Positions 11,729 to 23,399 of a stretch of 64,000 nt of DNA are shown here, one piece after another. Position numbers and translations under genes: made by a program. Positions within the stretch are counted from its first letter, which is position 1. Every line of letters begins with the position of its first letter. The notes beneath the pieces were generated by a model. The model saw only the letters and a program-made list of their open reading frames with translations, was not told the origin of the DNA and made no database searches. Source of the DNA: Calendula officinalis (lineage: Eukaryota; Streptophyta; Magnoliopsida; Asterales; Asteraceae); assembly GCA_963853835.1 (NCBI GenBank), contig OY970828.1:63914861-63978860 (forward strand), written 5' to 3'.

Positions 11729-14700
11729 TCAAACATCGATTGCATCAACGGGAAGTGAAGTAGTCCTGTGAAGATTATGAGGAATCAAATCTGTTGTGTG
11801 TACTTTTTTATCCAAATTCACACTCAATTGTTGATCTCTAAGATCCCTTAATTGCATTTGATACTTTGCTTTAAGCCACCTTAATTCATGTCTAATTTCA
11901 TTCTCATAATCATCGTTTAAATCCCTAGCTTCTGATTGGTCAGACGATTCTTGCTGACGTGGATGATCATCATGGTGTACCCAAATATCAGATTGACTTG
12001 AAGCAAGTGGCGCCACGTCATCAGGGGCGATTTGGTCAATTTGATATGTAATTTCTTCAAAACGGCCGTGAATTGTGGGAAGTTGGTGGTGTTTTGAATG
12101 ACAGTTTAGGGCTTCAAGTTTTTTTTCTAAATGGTTATTTGCTTGTAACTGTAATTGTAATCCAGTTTGCCATTCGGGTACTAAATATGAAATTTCACCA
12201 TCGATCATTTCTGCTATTTTATGAACATCTTGATTTGCAATGTCCAAATCGGATACCATTTCATTAGCAACACTAAATGCTGTGTCTGTTTCTATGTCGA
12301 ACCGGAAGTAAATGTTTCGAACACGGCCTACAATATTTATTAAATAAAATAAATATTAATTAATTAACTAAAAGAATTAAGAATATAGGTGCCAAGGTGG
12401 GTAACGGGTGTCCAATTTCCATAAAAAAAAGATATAAATAAATAATGTGTCATAATAATAAAATTAAAAAATTAAAAATAGCCCAAAATACATTTTAGTA
12501 CCCTGAAGTCATGAACTTGGTTAACCGGGTTCTTTACTACTCTGAATTATTATTAAAGGCGCAACATGATATTTATGAACTTGAAAAAATAGTCAATTTA
12601 ATATCTTGAATTACTAATTTGGTCTTGAATTTTCACGTTATTTGCTTCTAATTTCAATATATTAAAAAGCATTTATATTTTTTTGTTCGTCATAGGTTAT
12701 AATTGAAGTAAATCATGTAAGAAAACACGATTAGATAAATGAGTCAGGGTAATAAATTGACCATTTTTGCAAGTTCACGGTACTATGTTGCACTTTTAAT
12801 AGTTCAGGGTAGTAAAGGACCCGGTTAACCAAGTTCAAGGTACTAAAATGTATTTTGGCCTTAAACATACACATTGCGCAAGTTTTAGTAGGGTCAAAAT
12901 GGGTCGTGATGACCCACAAACACGTTTTTCTGCATTTAAAAGATTTTATTAACAATTAATATGTTAAATATGATTACATAACTAATTATATTGTTAATAA
13001 GTAAAATAAATGAATGAAATAATTTAGTACGTTGCATTCATTAAAAAGACATTTTGACCTATTTTTATCATGACCCGTTTGAAATAAAAGATAACTCAAA
13101 TCAACTCAATTGCAATAAATGGGTCAATATATACTTTGGGTAACTCTTCCAACCATTTTAGCTATTTTTATTTGACCCATTTGAAATAATACATAAAATT
13201 AGGCATATGGAAATAAAAACATACCTTCTTTATCTACAATCCGTATTCTCAAAACGATATCATCGTCTTCATTTGTCCTTCCTTTAATAGAAATATTAAC
13301 ATCACCAAGATGATTTTCTTCTTCACTATTATTATTAAAATGTTTATTATTTTCATTTAATTCAAATCCACCTTGTTGATTATCCAAATCTGTCTCCCAT
13401 TCATAACCAAGATCATTTGAATAATTCTCAACATGATTATTATGATGATGATAACCATTATGATGATGATGATTATTCATAACATCAATTCCATCAAATT
13501 CTCTCCAATAATCAATTGATCTAAAATCATACCCATAATCATCCGGTTGAAGAAACGGGTCTTTAAGTAGTTCTATTGCTGGAAGACGGTTAGAAACTGT
13601 AACAAGACATTTCTCCACAAATTGTCGTACCTCGGGATCCTTAACTTTGTACAGTGCATCAGGTTTTTTTCCCTAATTTCAGGAGAAAATAAAATAATTA
13701 ATTGTTAAGTGGAATTTATAATCGTATAAGTGGCAATTTCGACCCCTTTGATAATAAATATGGTGATTTTCCCAAAATTGAACTATTTTTTATATCCCGT
13801 ATTTTTTAATTTGAGATCTTTAATTACCTTTCTTGGCAAATTTCCTTAAAATTTTTCAAATTATCATTATAATAGTAGAGTTTTTTAATCATAAATACAT
13901 AAAAATAATTTATAAAAATTGGCGAGCCAACCCGTATTTATAAATTTCCTATTTGAGCTGGAAATAATGGAAGATAAATTGTTACCGAAATAACTTTCTT
14001 GTAGATTTGAGCAGGATGTGTGCATTCACTGTAAGGATATTCAAAAGTAACCATTTCCAAAATACACATTCCAAATGCATATATATCAACTAATTCATTG
14101 TATTCCTCAGCATAAACCTCTGGAGCCATAAATTCTGGTGTTCCTGATACAAAACAATATAATATAATATTTCTTTATGTTGAAACATGCTAATATAATG
14201 CACCCACACGTAAGAATCCTTAAGTTTATGTATTTTTGTAGTAATTTTACTATTTCCACAATTAAGAAAATAGAGATTAGGAGAAAATATATATATGTAT
14301 TTGTACTAGGTTAAATTAGGCAACTTTGAAATCCGGTCAACCTTTTCGCTCGTTATTAGTTGACTATTTAATAAACTTTGATTGCCATGAATAGACTCAT
14401 GTCCGCCTGTCAGGTTGTATTAATAGACTCACTCCTATATTTGTAACAAATTAAACTGTCACTCCTAAATATGAATTGAACTTCCACTCCTTTTAATGAA
14501 CGAGAAACATTAAAAAGTTGTATTTTTAGTTACTTTTCTTGACAATTTCCCCTTATAATACAAAGAGAATAGTACCCACCATTCTAGTCTAAGAATTTAA
14601 GATGATTTAAAATGCTACCTTAAAATGATTTAAAAATTAAATTAAAAAAAAAGATTAAAAGTTTGCGTGTGGGACGACTTACCGACACAACGAGCAGCAT

Positions 14701-15800
14701 GAGATTTATGGAGGATAGCTGCAAGGCCCAAATCACCAATCTTAACTTCCCCTTGATTTCCATTAATGAAAATATTGTCACATTTAAGATCTCTATGAAT
14801 AACAGGTGGATCATGACTATGAAGGTACAACAATCCTCTCAAGATCTGCCTACACCAATGCTTGATTGCACTTATATTAACTCTCTTGTGTTTTTCTCTA
14901 TACCTAATTTAATCAAATCAAATAAGATGCAACAATCTGTTTAGGTTAAAGTGATTATGATTCTAACAAAATTGTTGTAATAAAACGCGTTATTCAAATA
15001 AATGTCGGATATACTAAGTATCTCTAGCTTTAATTGATTGATTATCCGATTATATGATTGTCTAAATCGCAATAATTACTTTCAAAGCACATCCATAAAA
15101 GCTTATATAAAGGACAAATCAATAACTGCCACTCAAATATCATCAAACAACAAAAATGTTGTATGCAGAATAATGTGAAAGTTTGGATGTAACAGTGACA
15201 CTAGTGGCAGTTAATCAGTTACAGATTTACAGCATTAACAAAAGCTGAAATGAGAAAATTTAATGAACTTACTGTCTAAGGGTACCAGAAGTAAACATCT
15301 CAGTGACAAAATTGATGTTTCTGTTGCTTGTATCAACCCACCAAGTATAGAATTTCATAATATTGCTGTGTTTTAACGTCTTGAGCAGATGAATTTCACT
15401 GTACAATCTCTCAAGATCTTCAGGACTTTGTAAAAAATCATAGAGTTTTACCTGATTCCAGGCTACTTCAATCCCTTCATACTCATCGAATCCACGATAA
15501 CTGCATCACAATCGGTCTATAAATCTCAAATTAAGAAGAAGAAAAACCTAAAAATTCGGTAAAATCAATCGAGTAAAATGCATACACTATCTTCGAAGCT
15601 CCTTTGCCCAGAATTTCATTATACTGAAACAACAAATTTGAACTTCAAATGAACACTTTATGTTGATAAACAAGGAAGAAATCAAACAAAAACACAAAAT
15701 TTGGGGGATTTAGAGGCTTTACCCTTCCGTATCTTCGCGTAGGATCTAGTTCAACAAACTCGGATTGATATGAATCAGCAGCTGCTGGAGCACCATTCAT
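11729..15800 (-). CDS. WNK: WNK (with-no-lysine) serine/threonine protein kinase
   Basis: Seven coding exons splice into 589 aa: 15800-15723, 15623-15586, 15500-15273, 14903-14683, 14143-13986, 13672-13225, 12327-11729, all with GT-AG introns. It starts MNGAPAAADSYQSEF. The kinase domain spans about residues 20-290. The P-loop GKGASKIVY carries the WNK-type lysine inside the glycine loop; the usual subdomain II lysine is absent (EVAWNQVKL). HRDLKCDN is the catalytic loop and GDLGLA replaces the DFG motif. After it come a His/Asn-rich linker (exon 6), then NISIKG and VRNIYFRFDIETDTA, an OSR1-C-like/PF2-like region, and a polar tail. Plant WNKs act in ion balance, flowering and ABA or sugar signalling. 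The exact paralogue cannot be set by eye. The fifth residue of GASK-x-V is Ile where Thr is usual. The 897-bp last intron hosts a MITE. Confidence 0.93.
12481..12860. mobile_element. Long-inverted-repeat MITE in the last WNK intron
   Basis: The left arm begins GCCCAAAATACATTTTAGTACC and the right arm ends GGTACTAAAATGTATTTTGGCC, an inverted repeat that continues inward (GGTTAACC, GTTCTTTACTAC). Flanks TTAAAAATA (12472-12480) and TTAAACATA (12861-12869) match at 8 of 9 bases, which fits a Mutator-like 9-bp target duplication. Confidence 0.7.
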
Positions 15801-16304
15801 CCCTTGGTATGATTGTAGAGAGAGAAAGTGATAATTGTTTAGAGAGAGAAGATGAAAAACGGTAACATAGATATTTGTTTCACGAGATGCAGGTAAGGTT
15901 GGGTTGGAGTCAGTCGATGTTACCGATTGTGTTGTCTACATGATTCATGCCATTTTTTAACACACATCAGTTTATTGGGTTAAAATATCATATTTCTTAA
16001 AAAGGTAACCATGATATTATTTAGATTTCTGCTTTTTTAAACCAATTTGGTATCTATTTCACATATGTGCATAACAATACTAGCTTTGCCAAATTGTCGT
16101 TAAAGGATATTTGGTGGCGCCAAACCAATACCATCGGTCTCGCTAATCACCTGATATCGGTTGACCGTTAATATTTTGACAGAGCGTTAAATGTGTTTAT
16201 GTGTGTGTTTTTTGGGTTTTTTTTTCTTAAATGGATGTTAAATGAATACTATACGAGGAAATGTAATCTTAATGTGTAATTTTAGTGTGAATGTTAAAAT
16301 CATA

Positions 16305-16497
16305 CTCTCCGTCCCAATATTATTGCCTACCAGACAAAAACATATTTTAAGAAAAATACATTAATTACACTATGTCACTAATCACATTTTCTCTTTCTCG
16401 GTTAAATGTGTTTTTATTAGTTGAAATTTAGGAATAGACAATTATTTTTAGACAAACTAAAATAGAAATTTATACGATAAAATTAGGATGGATAGAC
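16305..16497. mobile_element. Stowaway-type MITE, degenerate
   Basis: TA precedes CTCTCCGTCCCAATATTATT, a Stowaway end. The interior AAGAAAAATACATTAATTAC matches the fragment at 781. The right end (about GGATGGATAGAC) is only a partial match. Confidence 0.5.
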
Positions 16498-18115
16498 ACC
16501 ACCTTTTTGTTTTAACATAGCTTAAAAACAGCTTTACCTTAATGCTTGTAAAAAGACACCACCTTTTTGTTTATATATGGATTAATGTAGTATGAATTAG
16601 ATTCATTCATAGAAACAAGTTTAAGTCTGTATTAATACTCTTTTCACATGAAGCAAGTTCATGTTAAATACTTTATGAAATCTTTCATTTAATTTAACTG
16701 TAACGTTCTTGACTCATAATTAGGGGTCTTTACTATTTAAGTACTGATTTATCCAATTAAATTATTAGTATTGAATTATTTGGTTTAAATTTTTAGTTTT
16801 TTGAATTGGTTTGAAAAAGAACTAAATTCTTGTTTTTGTTTTCGGATTAATTTTGGTTTTCCATACCAACCAAATAGTCCAAATAAACTGAATAGTAGTT
16901 TTGTTTATTTACTTTTCATATACTTCACAACTAGTATCATCATTTACTTTTTGTTACAAATCTCACCTCTCAATGTATTTCGTTTTCATCCTACAAATTT
17001 AGAAACTTTCCATAAAATTCTAGCTTATATAGCAGAGCGACAATTAGCCACTCAACTTCATAATTGCCATTGATACCATTGACATCTTTTGGATATATAT
17101 GAGGGACTTTCTCAAATATTACTTTTCCGTATTGTCAAATTAGAAGATTAATTGATGAATAAATTATTTAATAGATTTATAATTGTAGAATTCCAATTTA
17201 TTACGCATGTCATGATAAAATTATTATAAGAATAAACCAAATTGTAAAAGTGGACCAACCGAATTAGAATTTGGTTTGGACCGTTTTATATGTTAAAATA
17301 GTTGGACAGTTTAATTTTAATTTTTGAGAAGAAAAAATTAATTACTTTTACATATTTAGTTCGAGTAAAAGCAATTCAACCAAACGAACATCCTAATTTA
17401 TAATAGTATAAAAACTTGTTTTTCTTTACGCTTAAGAAGCAAAATTGCATCGGTACCAATACATCGACGATAGTAATGACTCCATTGGTTATACAAATGC
17501 TTACGACTACAAGAATTGAATACATCGAATGAAAATGACTACATCTAATCTAACATAAGTGAGAAGAGGCGAGCGCCCCCTCTCTATTTTGACCTCTAAG
17601 TGGTGAGATGGGAGCTTTAGGAGCTCTTGATGTGTGTTGGAATGGAATATATGACCTACTAATTATAGTACACGAAACTATCTGAAATACGTCGCGTTTT
17701 GATGTAGTCGTGTTTCTGCCCCCACTTTTGTGAGATCATGGGTAGGCGCAATACCTCCAGCCAACGTGTCGTGCTTTCTTGGGGCGACACCTACTTAAGA
17801 GCGGCGAGCTCCGCAGCACAACGCGTTTTGTTCATGCATTCTGGTCTTCAAAACTTGATCAAATGCTACATTTGTTTCCATTGTTTTTGCAATTAAACCT
17901 GAAATCATCAAATAAAATGAAAATGAATGATTTTAAGCATATTTAAATTATTTCTTGCTAAAAACGTTATTTTCATAATAAAGGTATGCGTTTTATGTAT
18001 AATTATGACAATATCAACTACCTAAACGACATTTATCATACATCCAATTGTGTGGAATAACGATTTCATTATGAAGTATGTTTTACATGATTTTAGTTTT
18101 ACTTAATTATCACCA
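16498..18115. other. Intergenic between WNK promoter side and a hAT remnant
   Basis: A tandem phrase AAAGACACCACCTTTTTGTTT-like occurs twice (16495-16515 and 16553-16571). A GC-richer block at 17560-17830 is not recognisable as coding. Nothing else supported. Confidence 0.4.
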
Positions 18116-18119
18116 ACAC

Positions 18120-18615
18120 GAAAATAAACAGGTTTGGGTTTAGGTAAAAAAGTTTTAGGTCAATCTCGGGTCGAATTAACTGACCCATTTATTAAACGGT
18201 CTAGGTTCTGGTCAATAAAAATTTAAATGGGTCGACCTGCCAACCCATTTTAATTATTAAAATATATTTATTCATTTATATTTAGTTTATAATTTATTAG
18301 TGCAAACATAAGTAATAGTTAAATAAAACCATAAGGGCTAATTAGAAACTTGGTGTTTTGGTATTTTGTTATGAATTTGTGGAATAATAACAACATTTTG
18401 ACATGTTAGACCCATTTAACATATTTGACCTGCTAACATGTTTACCCGTTTATCTAAACGGGTTATATAGGGCAGGTTAGAGTTGAAGGTAAACATGTTA
18501 TGATTGAGATATCTGACCCATTTATATAAACAAGTCAGTTCCCGGTTGAACGTTTCCGGGCGCCAACTCGCGAATCCGAAACCGTAAACCCGAACTGAAT
18601 TGCTACCCCTATGTC
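18120..18615. mobile_element. hAT-like element remnant
   Basis: The right end CGAACTGAATTGCTACCCCT resembles a hAT terminus (on the minus strand AGGGGTAGCAATTC). Internally, copies of GACCCATTTA, AACGGGT and AACCCG lie in both orientations. The left terminus is lost, so the start is approximate. Confidence 0.35.
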
Positions 18616-18845
18616 AAGTGCAGGTGGGGGAACCATCCTGATAAATTCTCGTCTCTATTTTCTTTTAGTTTAATGGTTTTATCTCATTGGGTTTACATTA
18701 AGATAGTTTTTATGAGACATCTAGACCGTACACTTTCGTCTTTCGACCATAGTTTTTTCTCTCTCAAATGGTTTTCTCCGACAAAGTTTTTCACTAGGGG
18801 GAATATTGTAACTCATATGTCTTTTGGTTACCTATATTTATGTCA

Positions 18846-19050
18846 TTTACTACAAGAAATTTTTTGAATATCTACGGATGAATTTTGTAGCAAAAAGCTG
18901 ATTTTCCGTAGCTAATCATGAATAGCTACGGAATATAACCAAATTCCGTACCTGGAAAATGAGTTTCGTTGCAACTTTCCGTAGCTATACCAAAATTTTC
19001 TTACAAGCATAGGTTACATGTAATTTTCTTACAAACATAGGTTACATGTA
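18846..19050. mobile_element. CACTA-like terminal fragments with TAGCTACGG-type subterminal repeats
   Basis: TACTACAAGAAATTTT at 18848 and the opposing AAAATTTTCTTACAAG (about 18993-19008) resemble the CACTACAAGAAA ends of plant CACTA elements. In between, CCGTAGCT/AGCTACGG words lie in both orientations. A 31-bp direct repeat (TTTTCTTACAA-ATAGGTTACATGTA) follows to about 19050. Confidence 0.4.
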
Positions 19051-20148
19051 TTCATTTCAGAACTCTTTATTTATCATCCTTTGCCCTATATAAAGGGATT
19101 ATTATATACAATTGTATCATAAAAAAAATGGCTAACAAGAATGTTGGAATAATTTTATAAATTATGCTAATTTATTTACAATATTCTTATATTAATAATA
19201 TTTGTTAACAAAAAGTTTTTAAAATTTTGGATTAAAAAACTAATATTAAATACAAAAGATTATATGAAAAAAAGTACTAAATAGTTAAGCATATCCTTTT
19301 TTTTTTTTATCATTTTAGAGACATAAAAAAAAACCAATGCAAATACTTTTGAGAAATGATTAATCAAGATTTTAATATCAATAAAGTCAACAACATTATT
19401 TATAAACTTACTTTGAAACTTAAAAAGTTTATAAGTACTTTTATATAAAAGCAATTTTGTAATTCAAAAAAGTTATTCAAACACCTCAATAACTTTTGAA
19501 AATATTTCAAAAAGGAGATTTGAATAAGTAAGACTATACATAATGGGTGATCAAACTCATATTTGGGTATGGATGTCACATTAGCTTTCTTACTTCCGAC
19601 CAAGCACACTTCCAACCAAACACATGATAAACTCTGACAAAACCTGTAATGATTACAAACCCATGACTAAATCTTAAAATTGATTTTTATTAATATAGGT
19701 TCGACTTACTATTCATAATGTACAAGTCTCGTTACACACCCCTCACGACCTACATCAATCGCTCTGGTGACCAAACACGGGGACGTGTCATTAGTGGCTT
19801 ATGTAATAGGGGTGACGCGTCAGAAGCGGAGGGACGACCGAGGATGGTCGTTCGAGACGCATTTACGCCCAATCTAAGGGTTCCTTACCTTTTGAAACTT
19901 ATTTTCAAAACTAAAAGCACTTTTTGGTCAAAATCCCTTTTGTAATTCAAAAAGCAATCTGAAACACCCGGTCTAATTTTACAATTTTTAGAAAAATTGT
20001 ATTACTTTCTATTTCATATGTATACGTATAAAACAATTAACATGTGCAATTCAATAATATATATTTTTTTTTAATATCATGTCTTGATTTATACACTTAT
20101 TTAGATTAAATGAAAAAAATAAGTTAAAATATATAGTAGAAAGTAATA

Positions 20149-20352
20149 CTTCCTTGAATTCAAAATAAGCGATACATGGCTGCTTTCATGGTTTTTGAGA
20201 CAAAAAATTATATTCATGATTAAATTATATTAATTTAGATTAATTTGAATAAATATGGTTGATAATGTTTAAATATGGTTGAATAAATAGATAGTTAGTA
20301 GATGTGGACCCAACTACTTTTGTTAAAAATATCACTTATGTTGAATCACCAT
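20149..20352. mobile_element. Stowaway-like MITE copy, degenerate
   Basis: TA then CTTCCTTGAATTCAAAATAAGCGATAC parallels the left end of the element at 27952. The interior ATGGTTTTTGAGACAAAAAATTA is the reverse complement of that family's TTTGCCTCAAAAATCAT region. The right end (ATCACTTATGTTGAA) is decayed. Confidence 0.5.
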
Positions 20353-21014
20353 AAAAAATGTATCAGAGGGGTGATTTTTACACAAACTTTTAGTGCATCT
20401 ACCACAATTATTGATTATTATAATTGTATAGTTATCTGTGAAATTCGTAAAGTGTGATATATGATATAAAAATTTTGGTGTAGATTTAAATTCTTTATTT
20501 GATTTGGAGGAACTACATATCTTATTTTTTATACATAAGTTGGTATTATTTTGTAATTATTCCTGTTCTTTTTTTTCTTTTTTTCTTTTTGGCGAAAAAT
20601 CTATGAATAAAGAAGCCGAATTTGACCTTCATAAACCGGGTACAAGATACAACGGAGAAAAAGGGTTTTGCCTGATTAAGGTTACACATCTATACGATTC
20701 ATACATCAGATCACAGGATTCTTTATATACACACTTCAACACACGCACATATCAAACTTCCTGGATTGAAATTAGGTTTTCTCGAATCGAAATTCATTAA
20801 TCCACATTTTCCGCTGGAAAACTTCCTTTAATTTTCACTGGTAAGAAAACCTAAGTCTTCTACTATACCTTGTCACTATCGATATCCTTGATTCTTGATT
20901 TCTTTCTTCTTTTCAATTTCTCGATCCCAGATCTGTAAACATTCTCAACTGATGTCGATTTTGTTATGTGTAATTCGGTAGAATTCAGGGCACCTGCTGT
21001 TAATTTTTGATCAG

Positions 21015-23336
21015 ATGAAAGAAGTAGGGAGATCTGTTCATTCTGTAGACGTGATTAAGAAAAAAAGCTCTTCTGGATGTTTAATTATCAAAAAGAAAGT
21101 AACAGATGGTGTTGGGGGAGTTAAAGGGTTTAGTGATCCATCATCAAGGAATTTATTTAATTCCACAAATGAGAAAAAAAGACCTAGAGTAATTAGGAGT
21201 GATTCTGAGTCTAGTGATGAGTTCACAGAGCCTTATCATCGAAAAATCGGTAAATTTCATAATGGTTCAGTTTATAGTAATGCAGGGTTTATCGAAAATA
21301 GAGAATCAGATACTTATAAAAGGGTAAATAAGTATGAATTTGATGGATTCCATGAAAGAATGAATATGAAGAATGCTAATGATTATAATAAACATCGGTT
21401 TAATTTGCATTTGCAAAACAGGGATCAAAATGATTATGGAATTGGAAGTAGTACCAATTTTGGTGCAAAATATAGTAGATTTACTCATGGAATAAATAAT
21501 CATTACAATATGGATGATGATGATGAATCTAAATTACCAGATGAACCAATTAGGTTACAAGGTAAAAATGGTGTTTTGAAGGTGATGGTAAAGAAACATA
21601 GGCAGTTAAATGTTTCACATCAAAGTTATAATAAGCCTGCAGAACCTGAAGTTTATATAAAAAAACAGCCAAATGTATCTTATAAAAACCATGATTTTTG
21701 GGAGGAACCTAAAAAGAAAAAAACAGTTATAGATTCTTCATTGTACTCTGCTCCAAATCATTCTGGAAAAACGGGTTTTTCCAAGAAAAGTGAACCAGAA
21801 TTAACAGATGATGATAGTGGCAGTTCATTACCTGTAAAATCATCAAGTTTGAGAAATTGTGTTACTGAAAATACAGTTAAAATTGATAAAAAGCAAACGA
21901 AGAATGCTGTTATTCCAGTTACAGTTAAAAGTAAAGAAAGCAAGGTTAAACGTGGTAGTGGTACTGAAAAACAGTTATTAAGAGAGAAAATTAGGAGTAT
22001 GCTTTTAAAAGCTGGTTGGAATATTGATTATAGACCAAGAAAAAATAGAGATTATTTAGATGCTGTTTATATTAATCCTTCAGGAACTGCTTATTGGTCT
22101 ATAATTAAAGCTTATGAAGCACTGCAGAAAGAAGAAAAAGATCATTCACAAATTGGTGGTGAATTTACTCCTTTACCCCTCGAAACTTTAAGCAAATTAA
22201 CTCGACAAACTCGGAAGAAAATCGAAAGAGAAATGAAAAAAAAGATAAAAAATGAATTTTTGGGGGCTGATATGAATATTGTACATGCACGAAAAATTAA
22301 TAATTTTGGGCGATGTGCTTTATTAATTCGAAATGATGGAAAAACGTCTAAAAATGACGATTTTGTCCCTTATTCGGGAAAAAGAACGTTACTTTCTTGG
22401 TTAATTGATTCCAAAACGGTTCAAATTGGTGAAAAAGTTGAATATATGAACAGAAAAAAGACACGAGTGATGCAAGAAGGTTGGATTACAAAAGAAGGGA
22501 TTCAATGCGGTTGTTGCAGCAAGATTTTAACAGTTTTGAAGTTTGAAGTTCATGCAGGAAGTAAAATCCAACAACCGTTTTTGAATATTTTTGTAGAATC
22601 GGGAAAATGTTTGATGCAAGTAATGATTGATTCATGGCATAAACAAGGAGAGATTGAAAGAAACGGTTATTTTGGTGTTGATGTTAATGGTGATGATCCA
22701 AATGATGACACGTGTGGATTATGTGGTGATGGTGGTGATTTGATTTGTTGTGACAGCTGTCCATCCACTTTTCATCAAATCTGTTTAGGGATTCAGGTAC
22801 GTTTTTTTTTTTTAAATTATTGTTTAATCTTATAAATTTGTCATTTTTTTATTTATTTCAGATGGTTCCTCAAGGTGATTGGCACTGTCCAAATTGTTCA
22901 TGTAAATATTGTGAAATGGTCAGCACAAGTGCAGAAAGTCAACTTCTCGTGTGCTCTCTTTGTGAGAAAAAATGTAATATTATTAATAGTTTCTTAGTCT
23001 TTATTAGTAATATATATATTTGTTTTATTGTGTTTAACAGTTAACTGTTTAATTGGGTATTTCAGATCATGAATCATGCAGCATGGATTTGGATGAGAAG
23101 CCTATTGATCTAAATTTGTCATTTTGTGGCCACAAGTGTCTACATGTATTATATTTCTCTCTATTATTCCAATTTAACAGATCTTAATCATCATTACTAT
23201 TTAAAAAAATATTTTTATTAACATTTTGCAGGTATACAAGCAATTACAGAAGCTTATTGGGGTGAAACATGAAATAGATTCAGGATTATCATGGTCTATA
23301 ATTCATAGATCAGATATTTCATCATCAGATTCAGAT

Positions 23337-23399
<63 letters not shown>

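Noticed and set aside
20504..20800. 98-codon frame before the PHD-GNAT gene
   Set aside because: Lies in the promoter/5' UTR region, no motifs, and no join to the gene.
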